From Onthophagus taurus (lineage: Eukaryota > Arthropoda > Insecta > Coleoptera > Scarabaeidae), in the NCBI RefSeq assembly GCF_036711975.1, contig NC_091973.1, positions 16,120,001-16,184,000 of the forward strand: 64,000 nucleotides of DNA, read 5' to 3'. Under the pieces are notes generated by a model. The model had not been told where the DNA came from and did not search any database. It saw only the letters and a list, made by a program, of their open reading frames with translations. How positions within the stretch are numbered: position 1 is the stretch's first letter; each line of letters opens with the position of its first letter. Positions 44,108-55,159 of the stretch are shown here, piece after piece. The position numbers and the translations under genes were made by a program.

Positions 44108-44416
44108 CTTAATGTTAATGCTAATTTTCCTCTGCAGAAATTGGGATTTTCATACTATTTGTGGACTGTTTAGTTAAATCTGTATCGATAACATTCAACA
44201 CAAAATTAAACTGATCTTTATTTAGTCTAAAAAAACTGCGAAACTTTTCATCGTCAGAATTTAAATGGCTTTTTATAAGTATTTGGTATATCCCTCTTGA
44301 TTCCGAGATTTGTAAATCTCATTAGTTTCTTCACGTGTGGATAGCAAGAGTCTCATGTAATCGTCATCATCTTCTTCTTCTAACAAAATTAATGTAGCTA
44401 AAGTTTTCTTATCCAT
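44108..44416 (-). pseudogene. Harbinger A transposase, exon 1
   Basis: Minus strand, ATG at 44416: DKKTLATLILLEEEDDD, then RSFFRLNKDQFNFVL, the N-terminal region of PIF/Harbinger transposases. Contains a frame change near 44285 and a 1-bp loss near 44115. Donor GTAAG after 44108 matches element C. The next exon is at 40566, so MADF exons 2 to 4 lie in this intron on the other strand. Confidence 0.82.
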
Positions 44417-44559
44417 TTTGAAAAGGTATGTTTCACGTTAGAACTATGATGGATACAACTGCCGAAACGCACACGATAACATTTGATTTTTTGACATCGT
44501 AGGATTTAAATCAATTAAAACACTTTTTATAATTAATTATTATTTATTCTATTAGTTTC

Positions 44560-44871
44560 GGGGACTAATTATCCCTGTCCGTTCCGCATAAAACTCTCTC
44601 ATTCAAATTCGTCTTGTTTTGTTAATCGCACCCCCACCACGAGCGCCCGTGTTTAAATTGTATTACACCGTTAAACTCGCCCTCTTTCATGTTGTCACCG
44701 TCGTGATTGAAGGGTCGAGCAAGAGAACCGGTTACCGCGCGTGTAATAAAGACACGGTAAGAACTTTTAAAATTTATTGTTTAAATTTACATAATTTATG
44801 GTCCTTCGATAATAAATTAGAATCAGCACCGATTTAAAATTTAGAACATCTGATTTTTATTAGCGTGTTCA
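44560..44871 (+). repeat. Probable 5' LTR of Bel-Pao copy 3
   Basis: Sequence directly upstream of a Bel-Pao primer site. No second LTR is in the window, so the left boundary is uncertain. AATAAA-like ATAATAAATT near 44810. Confidence 0.4.
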
Positions 44872-44873
44872 GT

Positions 44874-44891
44874 TGGTCCTTCGAGCCGGAT
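44874..44891 (+). promoter_or_regulatory. Primer binding site, tRNA-Tyr type
   Basis: TGGTCCTTCGAGCCGGAT, identical to 671-688. Confidence 0.85.
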
Positions 44892-45274
44892 CCTCTTCAC
44901 GGTTGTCGATAGCCATTTTATGCATGTTTTCAACGTGTGCTGTTTAAGCGTTAATTTCAGTTTCTTTTTGTTCCCCTTGGAATTTTTAAATTTTTTCTTA
45001 TTTTTTCAGTTCTCCCTTGAGAACTTATTCCCCGTGGAATATTTTTCTTTTCGAATTTTTGGAATCATTTATTTTTATTTCCTTGAGAATTTATTCCCCT
45101 GAAATACATTTCTTATCTTAACACTCTTACTATAAGAGAGATACATTTTAATTTAATTTTTTTTTCTTCTAAATTTTTTTTTTTCGTTGTCTCCTTGGCT
45201 GCCTAATATTCTTTTACGTATATATCCTTATATATATTTACACCTCTCCTCGATTCTTCCAATTTTCCTTAAAA

Positions 45275-46501
45275 ATGGAGAAGCTTGCGAAACTAAAGCT
45301 ACGTCGAGACGTCCTTCAGAATCGTCTTTTTGAAGCTCGAGATAGTGGTCGCAGTCTTTCTGATGATCAAACCGAACGATTAATATTTCTGGAACAATCC
45401 AAAAATGCTGACGATACTTACTAAGAATTTAACACGATACATAATCAGATTATCGGACGCATTGATGAGACCGACTTCAATTCTCAAGATGATATTCGCC
45501 GAGAGGGTGATTTGGCTTATTTTACAATTAAAGCTATCTTTAATCAACTACAGCCCAGCTCCAATGCAACCTCCGGAACAGTTCAATCAACGTCGTCACC
45601 CAAATTAAATAAAATTACCATTCCAATATTTGATGGAAATCATGAATGAATTCATGAAAATGACTCCTTATCACTTATAGCAAAATATCAATAGTTACTA
45701 ACCTCTTTAAAAGGAGAACCTTTCAATCTACTAAAGGGCTTTCCTGTCACCAATGACAACTACTCGATTGCATACAACACCTTAAAAGGAATGTATCACA
45801 ATAAACGTCATTTAGCAACGCTGTATTTTAATGAAATTTTTAACCTAAAAGCTATTCGTGATGAATCATCAAAATCAATAACATTTCTTATCGATACGTT
45901 CAAAGAAAACGTTGAGGGTTTTCGCGCGCTGGGTTTTCCAGTTGACGAATGGGATTTTCTCTTGTTCAACATTCTTCTTTTGAAGCATCGATTCAAATCC
46001 CAACATATGTTCAATTAATGGATTTCTTGGAAAAACAAGCATTGGAGTCAGTTGTGCTTACCTCAAATGAGAAAACGTTTAATCAATCGAAATTCCATCA
46101 AAATCCTCGTAGTAAGTTCAAGGTTTAAATGTTGTCTTCAGTGTTAAATGTTTAAGGCAAAATCACCAGCAGAACGATTATCAATTGCTAGAGATAACAA
46201 CCTATGTCGTAATTGTCTTAACAAATCTCACCAGACCAATATCTGTATATCGACGCATTGTTGCAAGATTTGCCATCAAAAGCATCATACTTCTCTACAT
46301 TTCGAATCAACTAAATCATCACCAGTTCCCGTTGGAACTACGGCTTGTTACGTTAACCAACCGAACAATGATTTAAACCATCAAGTAATTTTACCTATTG
46401 CTTTCCTGTACGTCAAGGGTCAATTTGGCAAATTACACCTCGTTCGAGCACTAATTTATTCAGGGAGTATGTCTAACTTCGCTACGATCCTGTTGCTGTA
46501 G
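45275..46501 (+). pseudogene. Bel-Pao copy 3: gag and protease start, broken
   Basis: ATG at 45275 (MEKLAKLKLRRDVLQNRL) opens a gag N-terminus with stops after 45423 and near 45648. A DUF1759-like region follows (45791-46018: KSITFLIDTFKENVEGF). Zinc knuckles 46148-46310 show NLCRNCLNKSHQTNICISTHC and CKICHQKHHTSLH. The protease is cut just after its active-site region (RALIYSGSMSNF, where DSGS is expected), with Asp changed to Tyr. Frame changes separate these blocks. Confidence 0.82.
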
Positions 46502-47953
46502 AGTCTATATTCGGATGGTTACTTATGCCACGTTTATCATCGTCATCCTCGGCATCACCAACAACTTGCCTGTCAACTCTTTCCTCGTCACTCTCTCTAG
46601 ATAATACTATCCAGAAATTTTGGGAAATTGAATCCATTCCCGTAAAATCTTTGAATACTTCGGAAGAAGAAACATGTGAAAAACATTTTCGAGATACTGA
46701 CAAACGCATCACTAATGGTAGATTCGTCGTTTCTTTACCTTTTAAATCTAGCAAACCTTCCTTAGGAGACTCCTACCAAACCGCTATTAGAAGATTCAAA
46801 TCCTTAGAAAATCGCCTTCTAAAAAATCCCTCCTTACACCAAGATTACATATTATTTATGTCTGATTACCTCCTATCTGGCCATACGAGTTTGATCGCCA
46901 CTAATCCATTTCTCTCCTCTACTTCATATTATTTACCTCACCACTGTGTCACACGCGCAGAAGGCGCATCTACCAAAATTCGAGTAGTCTTCGATGCATC
47001 AGCTGTCACTTCAAATGGAGAATCGTTAAATGACAATTTATTTATTGGTCCTAAATTGCAACAGGATATCGTCAAAGTCTTACTTAATTTTCGTTACCAT
47101 CAATTTGCCTTTACCTGCGATATTCAACAAATGTATCGACAGATTTTGATTTCGGAAAATCACCGGAATTATTAAAAAATTCTATAGCGATTCTCACCTG
47201 ATGATCCCATTGAAGAATATATACCCTGACTTATGGCGTTTCGTCAGCACCTTTTTTGGCGATCAGAACAATTATTGAACTTTCACGTTTATATTCTGAT
47301 GAATTTCCGAAAGCTTCAAAGATTCTACAAAATGATACTTATGTAGATGACATTGTCACAGGAGCGAGTTCTTTAATAGATATCGTTATTGCGAAAAGGA
47401 GGTTTCGAACTGAAAAATGGGCGAGTAATTGTCCAGATCTTCTACAAGATCTTGCGGAGACTGATTTACAAAGGCCAATATCCATGGATTATGGAGAATT
47501 TAATTGCGTAAAGGTTTTAGGCCTTCAATGGGACCCCAAAAGAGATCTATTTACTTACTCCTTCACTCCCATACATAAATCCTGTACCAAACGTTCTATA
47601 CTATCTGACATTGCCCGAGTATATGATCCTCTTGGATTTTTAACGCCATGCACACTTAAAACAAAAACTTTCATGCAACAATTGTGGCAATTGAAATTAT
47701 CCTGGGACGACACGCCTCCATTGTTCATTTCTGAAAATAGGAAAATCTTTAAGAATGAGCTCATTCAATTATCTAATTTAAATTTACCTCGATTAGTTAT
47801 TCCGAATAACTCTGAGTCCATACAATTGCATCTTTTCTCTGATGCCTCTCAAGTTGGACACTGTGCTGTTGCTTATTTACGCTGTCAAGTCCATGGTACT
47901 GTTGAATCTTCGCTTTTATGCGCAAAGGCTCGTGTAGCCCCTAGTCTTTATTA
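46502..47953 (+). pseudogene. Bel-Pao copy 3: reverse transcriptase, truncated in RNase H
   Basis: RT begins with FWEIESIPVK (about 46620), shows KIRVVFDASAV (about 46977), a frame change near 47175-47256, then NDTYVDDIVTGAS with the catalytic YVDD at about 47338-47352. RNase H starts LHLFSDASQVGHCAVAYL (about 47830). Sequence homologous to the family ends near 47945 (KARVAP), with no integrase or 3' LTR. Most of the protease between gag and RT is deleted. Confidence 0.85.
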
Positions 47954-47997
47954 AGATCAAGTTGGCATGTCATCGAAAAGAACCGTAACACTATCAT

Positions 47998-49412
47998 GGA
48001 TACTCCGAAGAGAAAACTTGGTAAGTTATGTATAGAAGAAAAGTAAGAATTTTGAACATTTTCAGGACTCACCAGGAATATCCAACATCAACAGTAAATA
48101 GCGTACAATTTACTGTAAAAGCCGCAGGTAACTATATTGTATATCGCATCGTGCTTCCAATTCAATTTGTAACTAAGGTAGGACTAAGAGGAATAAATTT
48201 TAATTACAATTTAAATACAATTTTGATCATAATGTAATTTTTTAAAGTGACGTTGGAAATTTTGATTATGAAACGGAGCGTAAATTTTATTTCATTTGAC
48301 ATTTCAATGTGATTAACCCAAAATGGATAATATAATATTTAGAAATCATATCATACTCCAATTGCAAATGTAATTGATAGCACGGTATTACAATAAATAA
48401 TTATTTTGTTGTATTTTTGTAGAAGTGTCGGAGAGGACCGTATATAATATTTTAAGGGAAGTCAACGAAAATGGTCACGTTTTACCCCCGAAGATATACC
48501 ATAGAGCAAGGGGAGTCTTGGACAAAATTTGTGAGGAACAAAAAGGTATTATTCGTAGAATAATTCATTCTTACTTTTTTAGGAACATATGTCCAACAGT
48601 ACAGAAATTAGTAGCAGATATTGAAAGTAACGAAGATTTGCCAGATCTTAAAAGAACCTCTTTAAGTACACTATTGCATAAAATGAATTTTAGGTAAGTG
48701 TTTTAAAATCTGCAGTAAATAAAAATCTATTACATTTCTTATAGGTATGTTAAAAGGGGAAAAATGCAATGCAGGACGCAGGACGCACTGTGGGTAAGAT
48801 TTGTACAGATATGTCAGTTAATTCGGACAGACAAACTTTTAGTGTATTATGTAGTAGATGGTTTGTCCACAGGTTTAAGGAGTCCATCCGGGAAAGGAAA
48901 GGACAGTTGGTCTTCCAATCGAAGAAATCTGGAGATTACCACGATGAAATGAATTCAACGCATTTTGAAGAATGATTTGTTAGCATATTGGAGAAGTTGA
49001 AGGAGAATGCGGTAATTGTAATGGACAATGCCCCGTATCATAGCAGGAAACTGGATAAGCGCCCAACGACATCGGACAAAAAGGCAACAATACAAGATTG
49101 GTTGAAGAAGAAGAATGTTTCGTACGAAGAAAACATGTTGAAAAGTGATCTACTACGTCTTGTTAAAGAAAACGCAACGACAACTTCGTATGCAGTAGAT
49201 GAATTAGCAAAAAATTAGTTCATTCTTCGTTTTGCGATTGCCTCCGTATCACTGTGAGTTAAACACAATAGAGCTCATATGGGCTCAAATAAATGGATAT
49301 GTTGCTCGCGCTAATACTTTTAAAATTGCAGATGTTTTGAAATTATTCCATGAAGCATTAACCCACGTAAGTACAGAAGATTGGAAGAAGTCGAATCATA
49401 ATAAAGATTCAT
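47998..49412 (+). pseudogene. Intron-containing DDE-type (IS630-like) transposase relic
   Basis: Possible exon 1 with ATG near 47996 and donor GTAAGTT at about 48016. Exon 2 starts after TTTTTGTAG at 48421 (SERTVYNILREVNENG, a helix-turn-helix) and ends at a donor, GTAAGT at 48694. The 51-bp intron ends ATAG at 48744 and reading continues YVKRGK. The catalytic part has VIVMDNAPYHSRKL (second Asp) and LPPYHCELNTIELIWAQI (third acidic Glu) after a frame change near 49220. The spacing between them is about 80 residues, longer than in Tc1 or mariner. The region with the first Asp is deleted near 48775. Insect genomes carry many copies of this DDE_3-like family. I give it no family name. Confidence 0.75.
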
Positions 49413-49511
49413 AATAAACCAACTTTGAGAAGAACTGCTATCGAACTAGAAGCTGTAACCAAAGGATTGCCTAAAGAAACAGAGCAAAACATTATGATTG
49501 ATTTTAATATT

Positions 49512-49612
49512 CCCATCATCAGGCTAATAAATTTCTTACCTAAAGAAACAACGAATTACAAAATTAAACGTTACTATAATTACTTTTACACACAAAAAAA
49601 CACATTTATTTT
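49512..49612. repeat. Left arm of Penelope-associated inverted repeat
   Basis: About 90-100 bp (around AATTTCTTACCTAAAGAAAC) matching 50102-50213 inverted, nearly perfectly. Fits the terminal repeats of Penelope-like elements, which may be direct or inverted. Confidence 0.85.
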
Positions 49613-49859
49613 CTTACACTTAAACCACAACATGCAGAATATGATTCTTACCCAACAACATTTCATCAATTTTATAATTATTGATCGTCTTTTATTATAC
49701 TTTTCTTGATATACGTTCAATATACATTCTTAACACGTTCAGGTCTTTTTACTAATTCATAACACGGTCAATTGCAATTCTATTCTTTGTCGGAAACCTG
49801 TTTTCATCTCCCTCACTCCATCATAGAACTAATTTATTTCAAATATCAGCATGATGCGC

Positions 49860-50090
49860 CTTTTCGTCCCACATCAGTTTTAAAATTAACTGTTTTATTA
49901 ATGTTTTTTGTTATGAAGATTGACTCTAAATTTTTCCTTATTGGTATGTTTTTATTTGTTGTTAATATGTTGGGATTTTCAAAATCAAACTTATGATTTA
50001 AAGTTACCGAATGTTGGCATAAAGCTGTTTTGTTTTGTGTTTTTATTTGTTTAGTATCGTATTTAAATACGATATAATATTTATACACTT
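49860..50090 (-). pseudogene. Penelope-like GIY-YIG C-terminal tail
   Basis: Minus-strand frame with CQHSVTLNHKFDFENPNIL and RKNLESIFITKN, the conserved tail after the GIY-YIG core in Penelope-like proteins. The catalytic core itself is absent. Belongs to a minus-strand copy whose 3' end is the left inverted-repeat arm. Confidence 0.7.
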
Positions 50091-50101
50091 ATTACATTTA
50101 T

Positions 50102-50213
50102 TATAAAATATGTTTTTTATTTGTGTAAAAGTAATTATAGTAACGTTTAATTTTGTAATTCGTTGTTTCTTTAGGTAAGAAATTTATTAAAGCCTGATGA
50201 GTCATCATTCCAG
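50102..50213. repeat. Right arm of Penelope-associated inverted repeat
   Basis: Inverted match of 49512-49612, running into a hammerhead-like motif at its right end. Confidence 0.85.
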
Positions 50214-50250
50214 TCATCAGTGATGACTGGAATAGTTCCCGAAACGTCTA
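50190..50250 (+). ncRNA. Hammerhead-ribozyme-like motif of Penelope element
   Basis: Core box CTGATGA at 50194-50200 and GAAAC at 50241-50245, separated by a strong hairpin (11-bp arms 50207-50217 and 50223-50233). Penelope-like elements are known to carry hammerhead motifs in their terminal repeats. Pairing directly next to the boxes is weak by hand, so activity is not established. Confidence 0.5.
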
Positions 50251-50339
50251 CTTATTTTTAATGGTTTAGAAATAAACATTTTAAAGGACGAAATTGATAT
50301 CGTATTTCATATATTAAAATAATAATAAAGCCTCCATAT

Positions 50340-51046
50340 ACAAGAAATTATAAATTATGATTGATCTCCAACAAATTCTCATCAAAGAAGAAACAAAAAA
50401 AAGAAGAAGACAACAGAAGGAAAAGTATACGAAGAAAGAAGAAAACAAGAAATGAAGACCTTACAATCAATTCAAAACAAAAAAGGAGGTCAAATTATTG
50501 TTACTAAAGGAGATAAAAAATGCAGGTTTGATATTTATTAACAAAATAGATTACATTCAAAAAACAGAAAATTTTTTAAAAGATAAGAATTTCAAAATTA
50601 TACAAAGAAACCCCACAACAACTTATAATAATTTAAATAAAAACATTTAAATGATAGTAAGTTTATCCTAGCTAAATATAATCAACAACCAAATTTCTTA
50701 TTACCAATGAACCCCAGAACACCAAGATTATACTCCATGATCAAACCTCATAAAGAAAATAAACCAGTCAGACCCATTATTTCATCTAACAACTCAAGCA
50801 CTTATAAAATATCAAAATTTTTGTTAAATATCCTTAATACAAAATTAAATTTGAAACCTAACTATACCATTAAAAATAGAGATCAACTCTTAGTGGAACT
50901 TAATAACATAAATCTTCCTAATTCATTTATCCTCGCCTCATATGATATTGTAAATCTATACACTAACATACCCACTCAACAAACGGTAGGGATCATAAAA
51001 GAAATGTTAATAACCGAAAACGGTAATAATGAAGATACAGTAATCC
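50340..51046 (+). pseudogene. Penelope-like reverse transcriptase, N-terminal half
   Basis: Plus strand. Early part frame-shifted (lysine-rich start near 50356), then open 50707-51060: RLYSMIKPHKENKPVRPIIS, and LASYDIVNLYTNIPT, which carries the first RT catalytic Asp. The second half with YADD is missing. The frame is interrupted by the hAT element. A GIY-YIG end in the same orientation lies beyond it at 54690-55150. Confidence 0.82.
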
Positions 51047-51370
51047 CAGTAAACAAATTTGCGTTTCAGAAACATTTCTGGTACATATTATTGAAACATG
51101 AAATGTTTCTTCGACATATTTCTGAAACATAGTTGAAACGTGTCTGAAACTGCTAATGTCCGGCCCTTTTTATGTTTCATTGAAACGTTTCTATTAAAAC
51201 GTTTCTGCAACATACAGCTGACAATTACGGTATGTTACTAAAATGTTTCATTAACGGTTTTGAATTATTTCTGAAATGTTTTGTTTACGTTTACATTACA
51301 TTACTAGTATGTATCATAAACATTTAAAAATAATTTCTGAAAGGTTTCGTTGACATTTGAGAAAACCCGA
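51047..51370. repeat. Left subterminal GAAACAT cluster
   Basis: More than ten copies of GAAACAT, GAAACGT or ATGTTTC in both orientations within about 320 bp. Confidence 0.8.
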
Positions 51371-52229
51371 AGATATAATTTCGTTGGCGTTTAACATCTG
51401 CATCGCGGACAACATGCTCATACATGCTTCCTCAGAAGAAATGCATATGCTGAGGAAGCAATTCTGAGCAAACCACCCGGGGCGCAGACGGTAGATGCTG
51501 ATGAATTTTTTTTATTAACAACTATCAGTATTACAAAATAACTGACCAAAAACAGTTACATGACAATTTGCATGTCAGATAATACAATAAAACAAGTAAT
51601 GTACCACAAAAGATATACTAAAGTTGTGGAATTGTTTTTTTTTTTCGTTTTTCTTATTTTGTTATACTGACACTTTTTTTCTTGATAAAAAGACTTTTAC
51701 AACATGTAGTCTCACTTATAACAACAACATTTATAAAAAATAAATAGGTGTTCTTTACTTGTAGTCATATGTGTTTTAATTGAAACATAGTTGAGAAGAG
51801 AATTTTTTATGATTGTTCAAGACTAAGAAATTTTACTAAAATTTGAATAACTTACATAAAAGTACAAAACTACATAAAATATACATACAGGGTGTGGCAT
51901 TTAACGTGAGACAAGCGATTATCTCGAAAACCGTTCATTTTACATAAAAATGAACCAAATGAAAGTTGTTCTGTGCGAAGGGGAAAACCATATGACGATA
52001 ACATTTTTTTACCTTGACCTTATTTTCAAGGTGTTATGAAGGTCACGACTAATTTTTTAAACGGCACCCTATGTTTTTTATTGCAAAATCTAAATCTATG
52101 GATAAAAGTAAAATATAAAAAAAAAAAAAATACCGTATGGTTTTTCCAGTACGACGGTGAAACATCTTTTGCAGCCACATATTTTGTCTTTCTTCCCTGC
52201 CCAAATCTACAGGTCACGTTGGTAAGACG

Positions 52230-52899
52230 TCATCTAAAAATTTCGGTACTTCTCCCCATTCAGCATACCATCAATAAAGTATAGACCGATAAATTTATCA
52301 CCAATTATGCCACACAAAACATTAACCGACCAAGGTCGTTAATGTTCTACTTCACGCAACCATCAATTTTCACGTTCCTATAAAGCATGTTATGTCTATT
52401 GACTTGTCCTTTGTTTGTAAAAGTAAACTCATCCGAGAATAGCACGTTGACAAAATATTAATCGATTTTCGAAATCACCTGCATAAAGTTATTGGTGCAA
52501 TGAAATGTGGTATGGGTGATATTTGTTGCGCTTTAATATTCTTAAAATACTGGTCTTCGATATTCCAGCGTCAATTGCACGCCATGGAGTGCTAACTTAA
52601 GGATTTACCTCAACGCTAGCTAATACCGCAATTTCCTTTTCTTCCGTAGTTACAGTTGCTCGCCGAGTTCGTTTTCTTGATTCCATATTTCCAGTGTAAG
52701 TGAAATCATTCTCAACTCTGTAAAAGGTACTTCTCGAAGACGTATTTCGATCAGGAAAACGTTTTCGATACAAAGCTATACTATCAGCACCTTTTCTGCC
52801 ACTTTCTCCATAAATAAAAATCATTTCGACCTTTTTTGCCACACTTAGAGTATCCATGATGAGGTAAAAGTATGAAATGAATTCAGAATTTGTTGCCAA
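52230..52899 (-). pseudogene. Mariner-type transposase relic inside the hAT
   Basis: Minus strand. N-terminal helix-turn-helix open at 52597-52899 (LSVAKKVEMIFIYGESGRK, RFPDRNTSSRSTFYRVENDF, KKR-like nuclear signal RKRTRRATVT). Then, with stops and shifts, VLFSDEFTFTNKGQVNRHN (first catalytic Asp) near 52440 and CGIIGDKFIG-type text near 52300. The part holding the second and third acidic residues is missing. CAGGGTGTGGCATTTAACGT at 51897 could be an old terminal repeat. Confidence 0.75.
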
Positions 52900-53244
52900 G
52901 CAGTTTTTATGACGTATAAATCATTTAATCACGTATAAAACCTGAATTTGCTAGAACTTAATACACCAACTAATGAATCATATTTTAATACATTCAATTA
53001 AACAACATGTATAACATGGAAAACGTATATTCAATAATACACAGAAGTTTGTATACATGACATAGTTCCTATTTATACAAGACCTATGTCATAGGTAAAA
53101 ATAAATAATTTATATCAAAAACGAACTATAAAATATAAAAAAATAAAAGTACATTTCTAGTATTCAAGTATAAAAAAATAAAGGTACATTCTTTGTTATT
53201 GAAATAAAAACTTAACAACGTAAAAAATATGAATTAAAACAACA

Positions 53245-53517
53245 TTAATCCCTACTGTTTAAGTTGTAGCTTAAAAATACCACTTGAGCTATTTTGTTCG
53301 TCGTTAGACGCTCACGTTTTTCGCTTACAATTTGCCCTGCTTTGGAGAAAATTCTTTCACAAGGAACGGATGTTGCCATAACGCACATTTGTTTCTTCAT
53401 TATTTGAAATAAATTTGGATAAATATGCTTTCGCTGATGCCACCACACTAATGGATCTTGTATCACACCGTAAATATCTTTTCTTGCTAGTAAGGGTTCC
53501 TCTATATATTTATCCAT
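53245..53517 (-). pseudogene. hAT transposase C-terminal dimerisation domain
   Basis: Minus-strand frame of 90 codons with PLVWWHQRKHIYPNL and TSVPCERIFSKAGQIVSEKR, the conserved hAT family C-terminal dimerisation motif, ending before YNLNSRD and stop. The zinc finger and RNase H-like catalytic parts are not found between 51370 and 54048, so the element is a deletion derivative. Confidence 0.88.
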
Positions 53518-53839
53518 TTCTTTTTTAACAATGTCGCTTGTGTCCTGTGGAGTTAGATGATTTAGAAAAATTTTGAAATTTTGTAAAATTCTTTACATAC
53601 GGTCTCTTTCTTTAAATAGTGTTCACCAGCCGTATTTTCATTAACTAAATCTGGTGGTGATATATAAAAAAACTTATACAAAACTTACCTGCGCCATTCT
53701 AAACCAATATTCGAACCATTCGAACGATTCGACTTGATTCGAACTGAGAACAGAACGCTAGAACAAGATTGAACAAGATATGACAAGACGCTAACGCGTC
53801 ACCGCGTCTTGGCACATGCGCATACGTTCACAGGCGCTG

Positions 53840-54048
53840 ATGAGCGAAATGTTTCAAATGAAATGTTTCTGCTACATATTTTAATGATATTTCATAAATA
53901 TTTCTACTGAAATGTATTTGATACATATCTTTACATACGTTTCGTAAAAATCGTATTTGTCACGTATATGAAACATAGTTATAAGATATTTCCTTTAATT
54001 TACTGTACGTTAAAATTGAAATGTTTCACAGATGTTTCTTGTTTACTG
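53840..54048. repeat. Right subterminal GAAACAT cluster
   Basis: Counterpart of 51047-51370. Repeated ATGTTTC/GAAACAT and TACATAT motifs up to CTTGTTTACTG. Confidence 0.75.
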
Positions 54049-54685
54049 GGATGCTATATGAATTATTCAAACTTTTGCGAGTATTGATTCTATATTCATC
54101 GTTAGAGTAATTAAATATTAATGAAACATTGTAAGTTGGTTTAAACTTTGAGTAAACATTTATTTATTTCAGCTATCGGTGCTATCAATTGTTTCGAATG
54201 CTTAGCATTCCTCTTTAGGCACGAGTACAAAAATGCGTTTACATTAATCGTCTTAAAGTTAATAGTACAAGTTGCGTTTGTTTACCGTCATAGACTAAAA
54301 TTGAAACAGAAAGATTTCCATATTTAAGCTGTATGGTCTTTAAATGCATTCCGTCAAAAGCTACGAATTTTTTAGCTATTATAATAAACAATTTATTCTA
54401 TAAATTAAAACATATAACTTTACGTAATACTAACACATTTTTAATAGTAACACTCACCTTGTTTTTATTTTAAATTATTTGTTTTCAATATATATTATTT
54501 AATATTGTTCCCTATTTCCAATTATAATTGCGACGACTGTAATAGATTTTGTATTGGACGGACTGGCAGTAATTTAATATTATATTGATAATATATTGAT
54601 AATTTTAATATTATCAAAGAAATTGCAATAATAAATTTCCAATAAATATCATTACCAAAATTATCAATAGACAAACTTACAAAAG
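54049..54685. other. AT-rich interval, no gene seen
   Basis: No coding signal recognised. Low-complexity ATATTGATAATATTATC text at about 54570-54660. Confidence 0.5.
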
Positions 54686-54689
54686 CCAA

Positions 54690-55150
54690 TTAAACAATAG
54701 TTTATCATTAACACATGAAACTAACAATAACGAAGAAACTAAATACAGAACTATACGATCCCCGGGTCACTTTTGTCTTAAGATTAAAAAAGTATTTCAA
54801 AGGAACAACATCAAACGTACAATCAAAACTTATTTGTTTTGACATCAATAACAACCTCAACATCAAAACATCAATAACAACCTAATCAACAACAAAGAGC
54901 CAATCAAATTCATGGACGGGAATGGAGTGTACAAATTGGAATGTGCAACTTGTTCAGCCACCTATATAGAGGAAACAGGGAGAGCATTACACACGAGAAT
55001 AAAAGAACATTTAACACGAAACAACTCTAACTTTGGCAAACACATCATGTTTAATACAGCACATGAATTTGATAAAAACACTTGACTTTGATCATGTCGT
55101 TGAAGTTGGCAACGAATTCAGAAACGAAATTCACATTTTTACAACGGACC
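54690..55150 (+). pseudogene. Penelope-like GIY-YIG nuclease end
   Basis: Plus-strand frame with GNGVYKLECATCSATYIEET, then GRALHTRIKEHL at about 54910-55015, matching GIY-YIG with Gly-x-Tyr and Tyr-Ile and the downstream Arg and Glu of the nuclease. Upstream text about 54700-54870 is frame-shifted linker. Probably the 3' half of the element starting at 50190. Confidence 0.78.
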
Positions 55151-55159
55151 AAACAAATA

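Larger units (their letters stand above)
37503..44490. mobile_element. PIF/Harbinger element A, with nested insertions
   Basis: Left end motif TTTCGTTGCAACGTCCAGC near 37512-37530 matches the end of element C (62234-62252) except one base. Inside are a MADF/BESS protein gene on the plus strand and a DDE_Tnp_4 transposase on the minus strand, with interlocked exons. Two LTR insertions interrupt it (38643-40329 and 41024-43751). The right end is lost somewhere after 44416. The leader before the transposase start still resembles that of element C (shared TTTCGGCAG). Both genes carry breaks, so it is a fossil. Confidence 0.85.
51047..54048 (-). mobile_element. hAT-like element, internally deleted
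   Basis: Ends share CAGTAAACAA inverted (51047 and 54048). Dense GAAACAT/ATGTTTC motifs fill the outer 300 bp on each side, typical subterminal binding repeats. A hAT dimerisation domain lies inside on the minus strand. No 8-bp duplication is found and the left end overlaps Penelope coding, so the exact left boundary may lie a few bases further right (about 51063). Confidence 0.65.
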
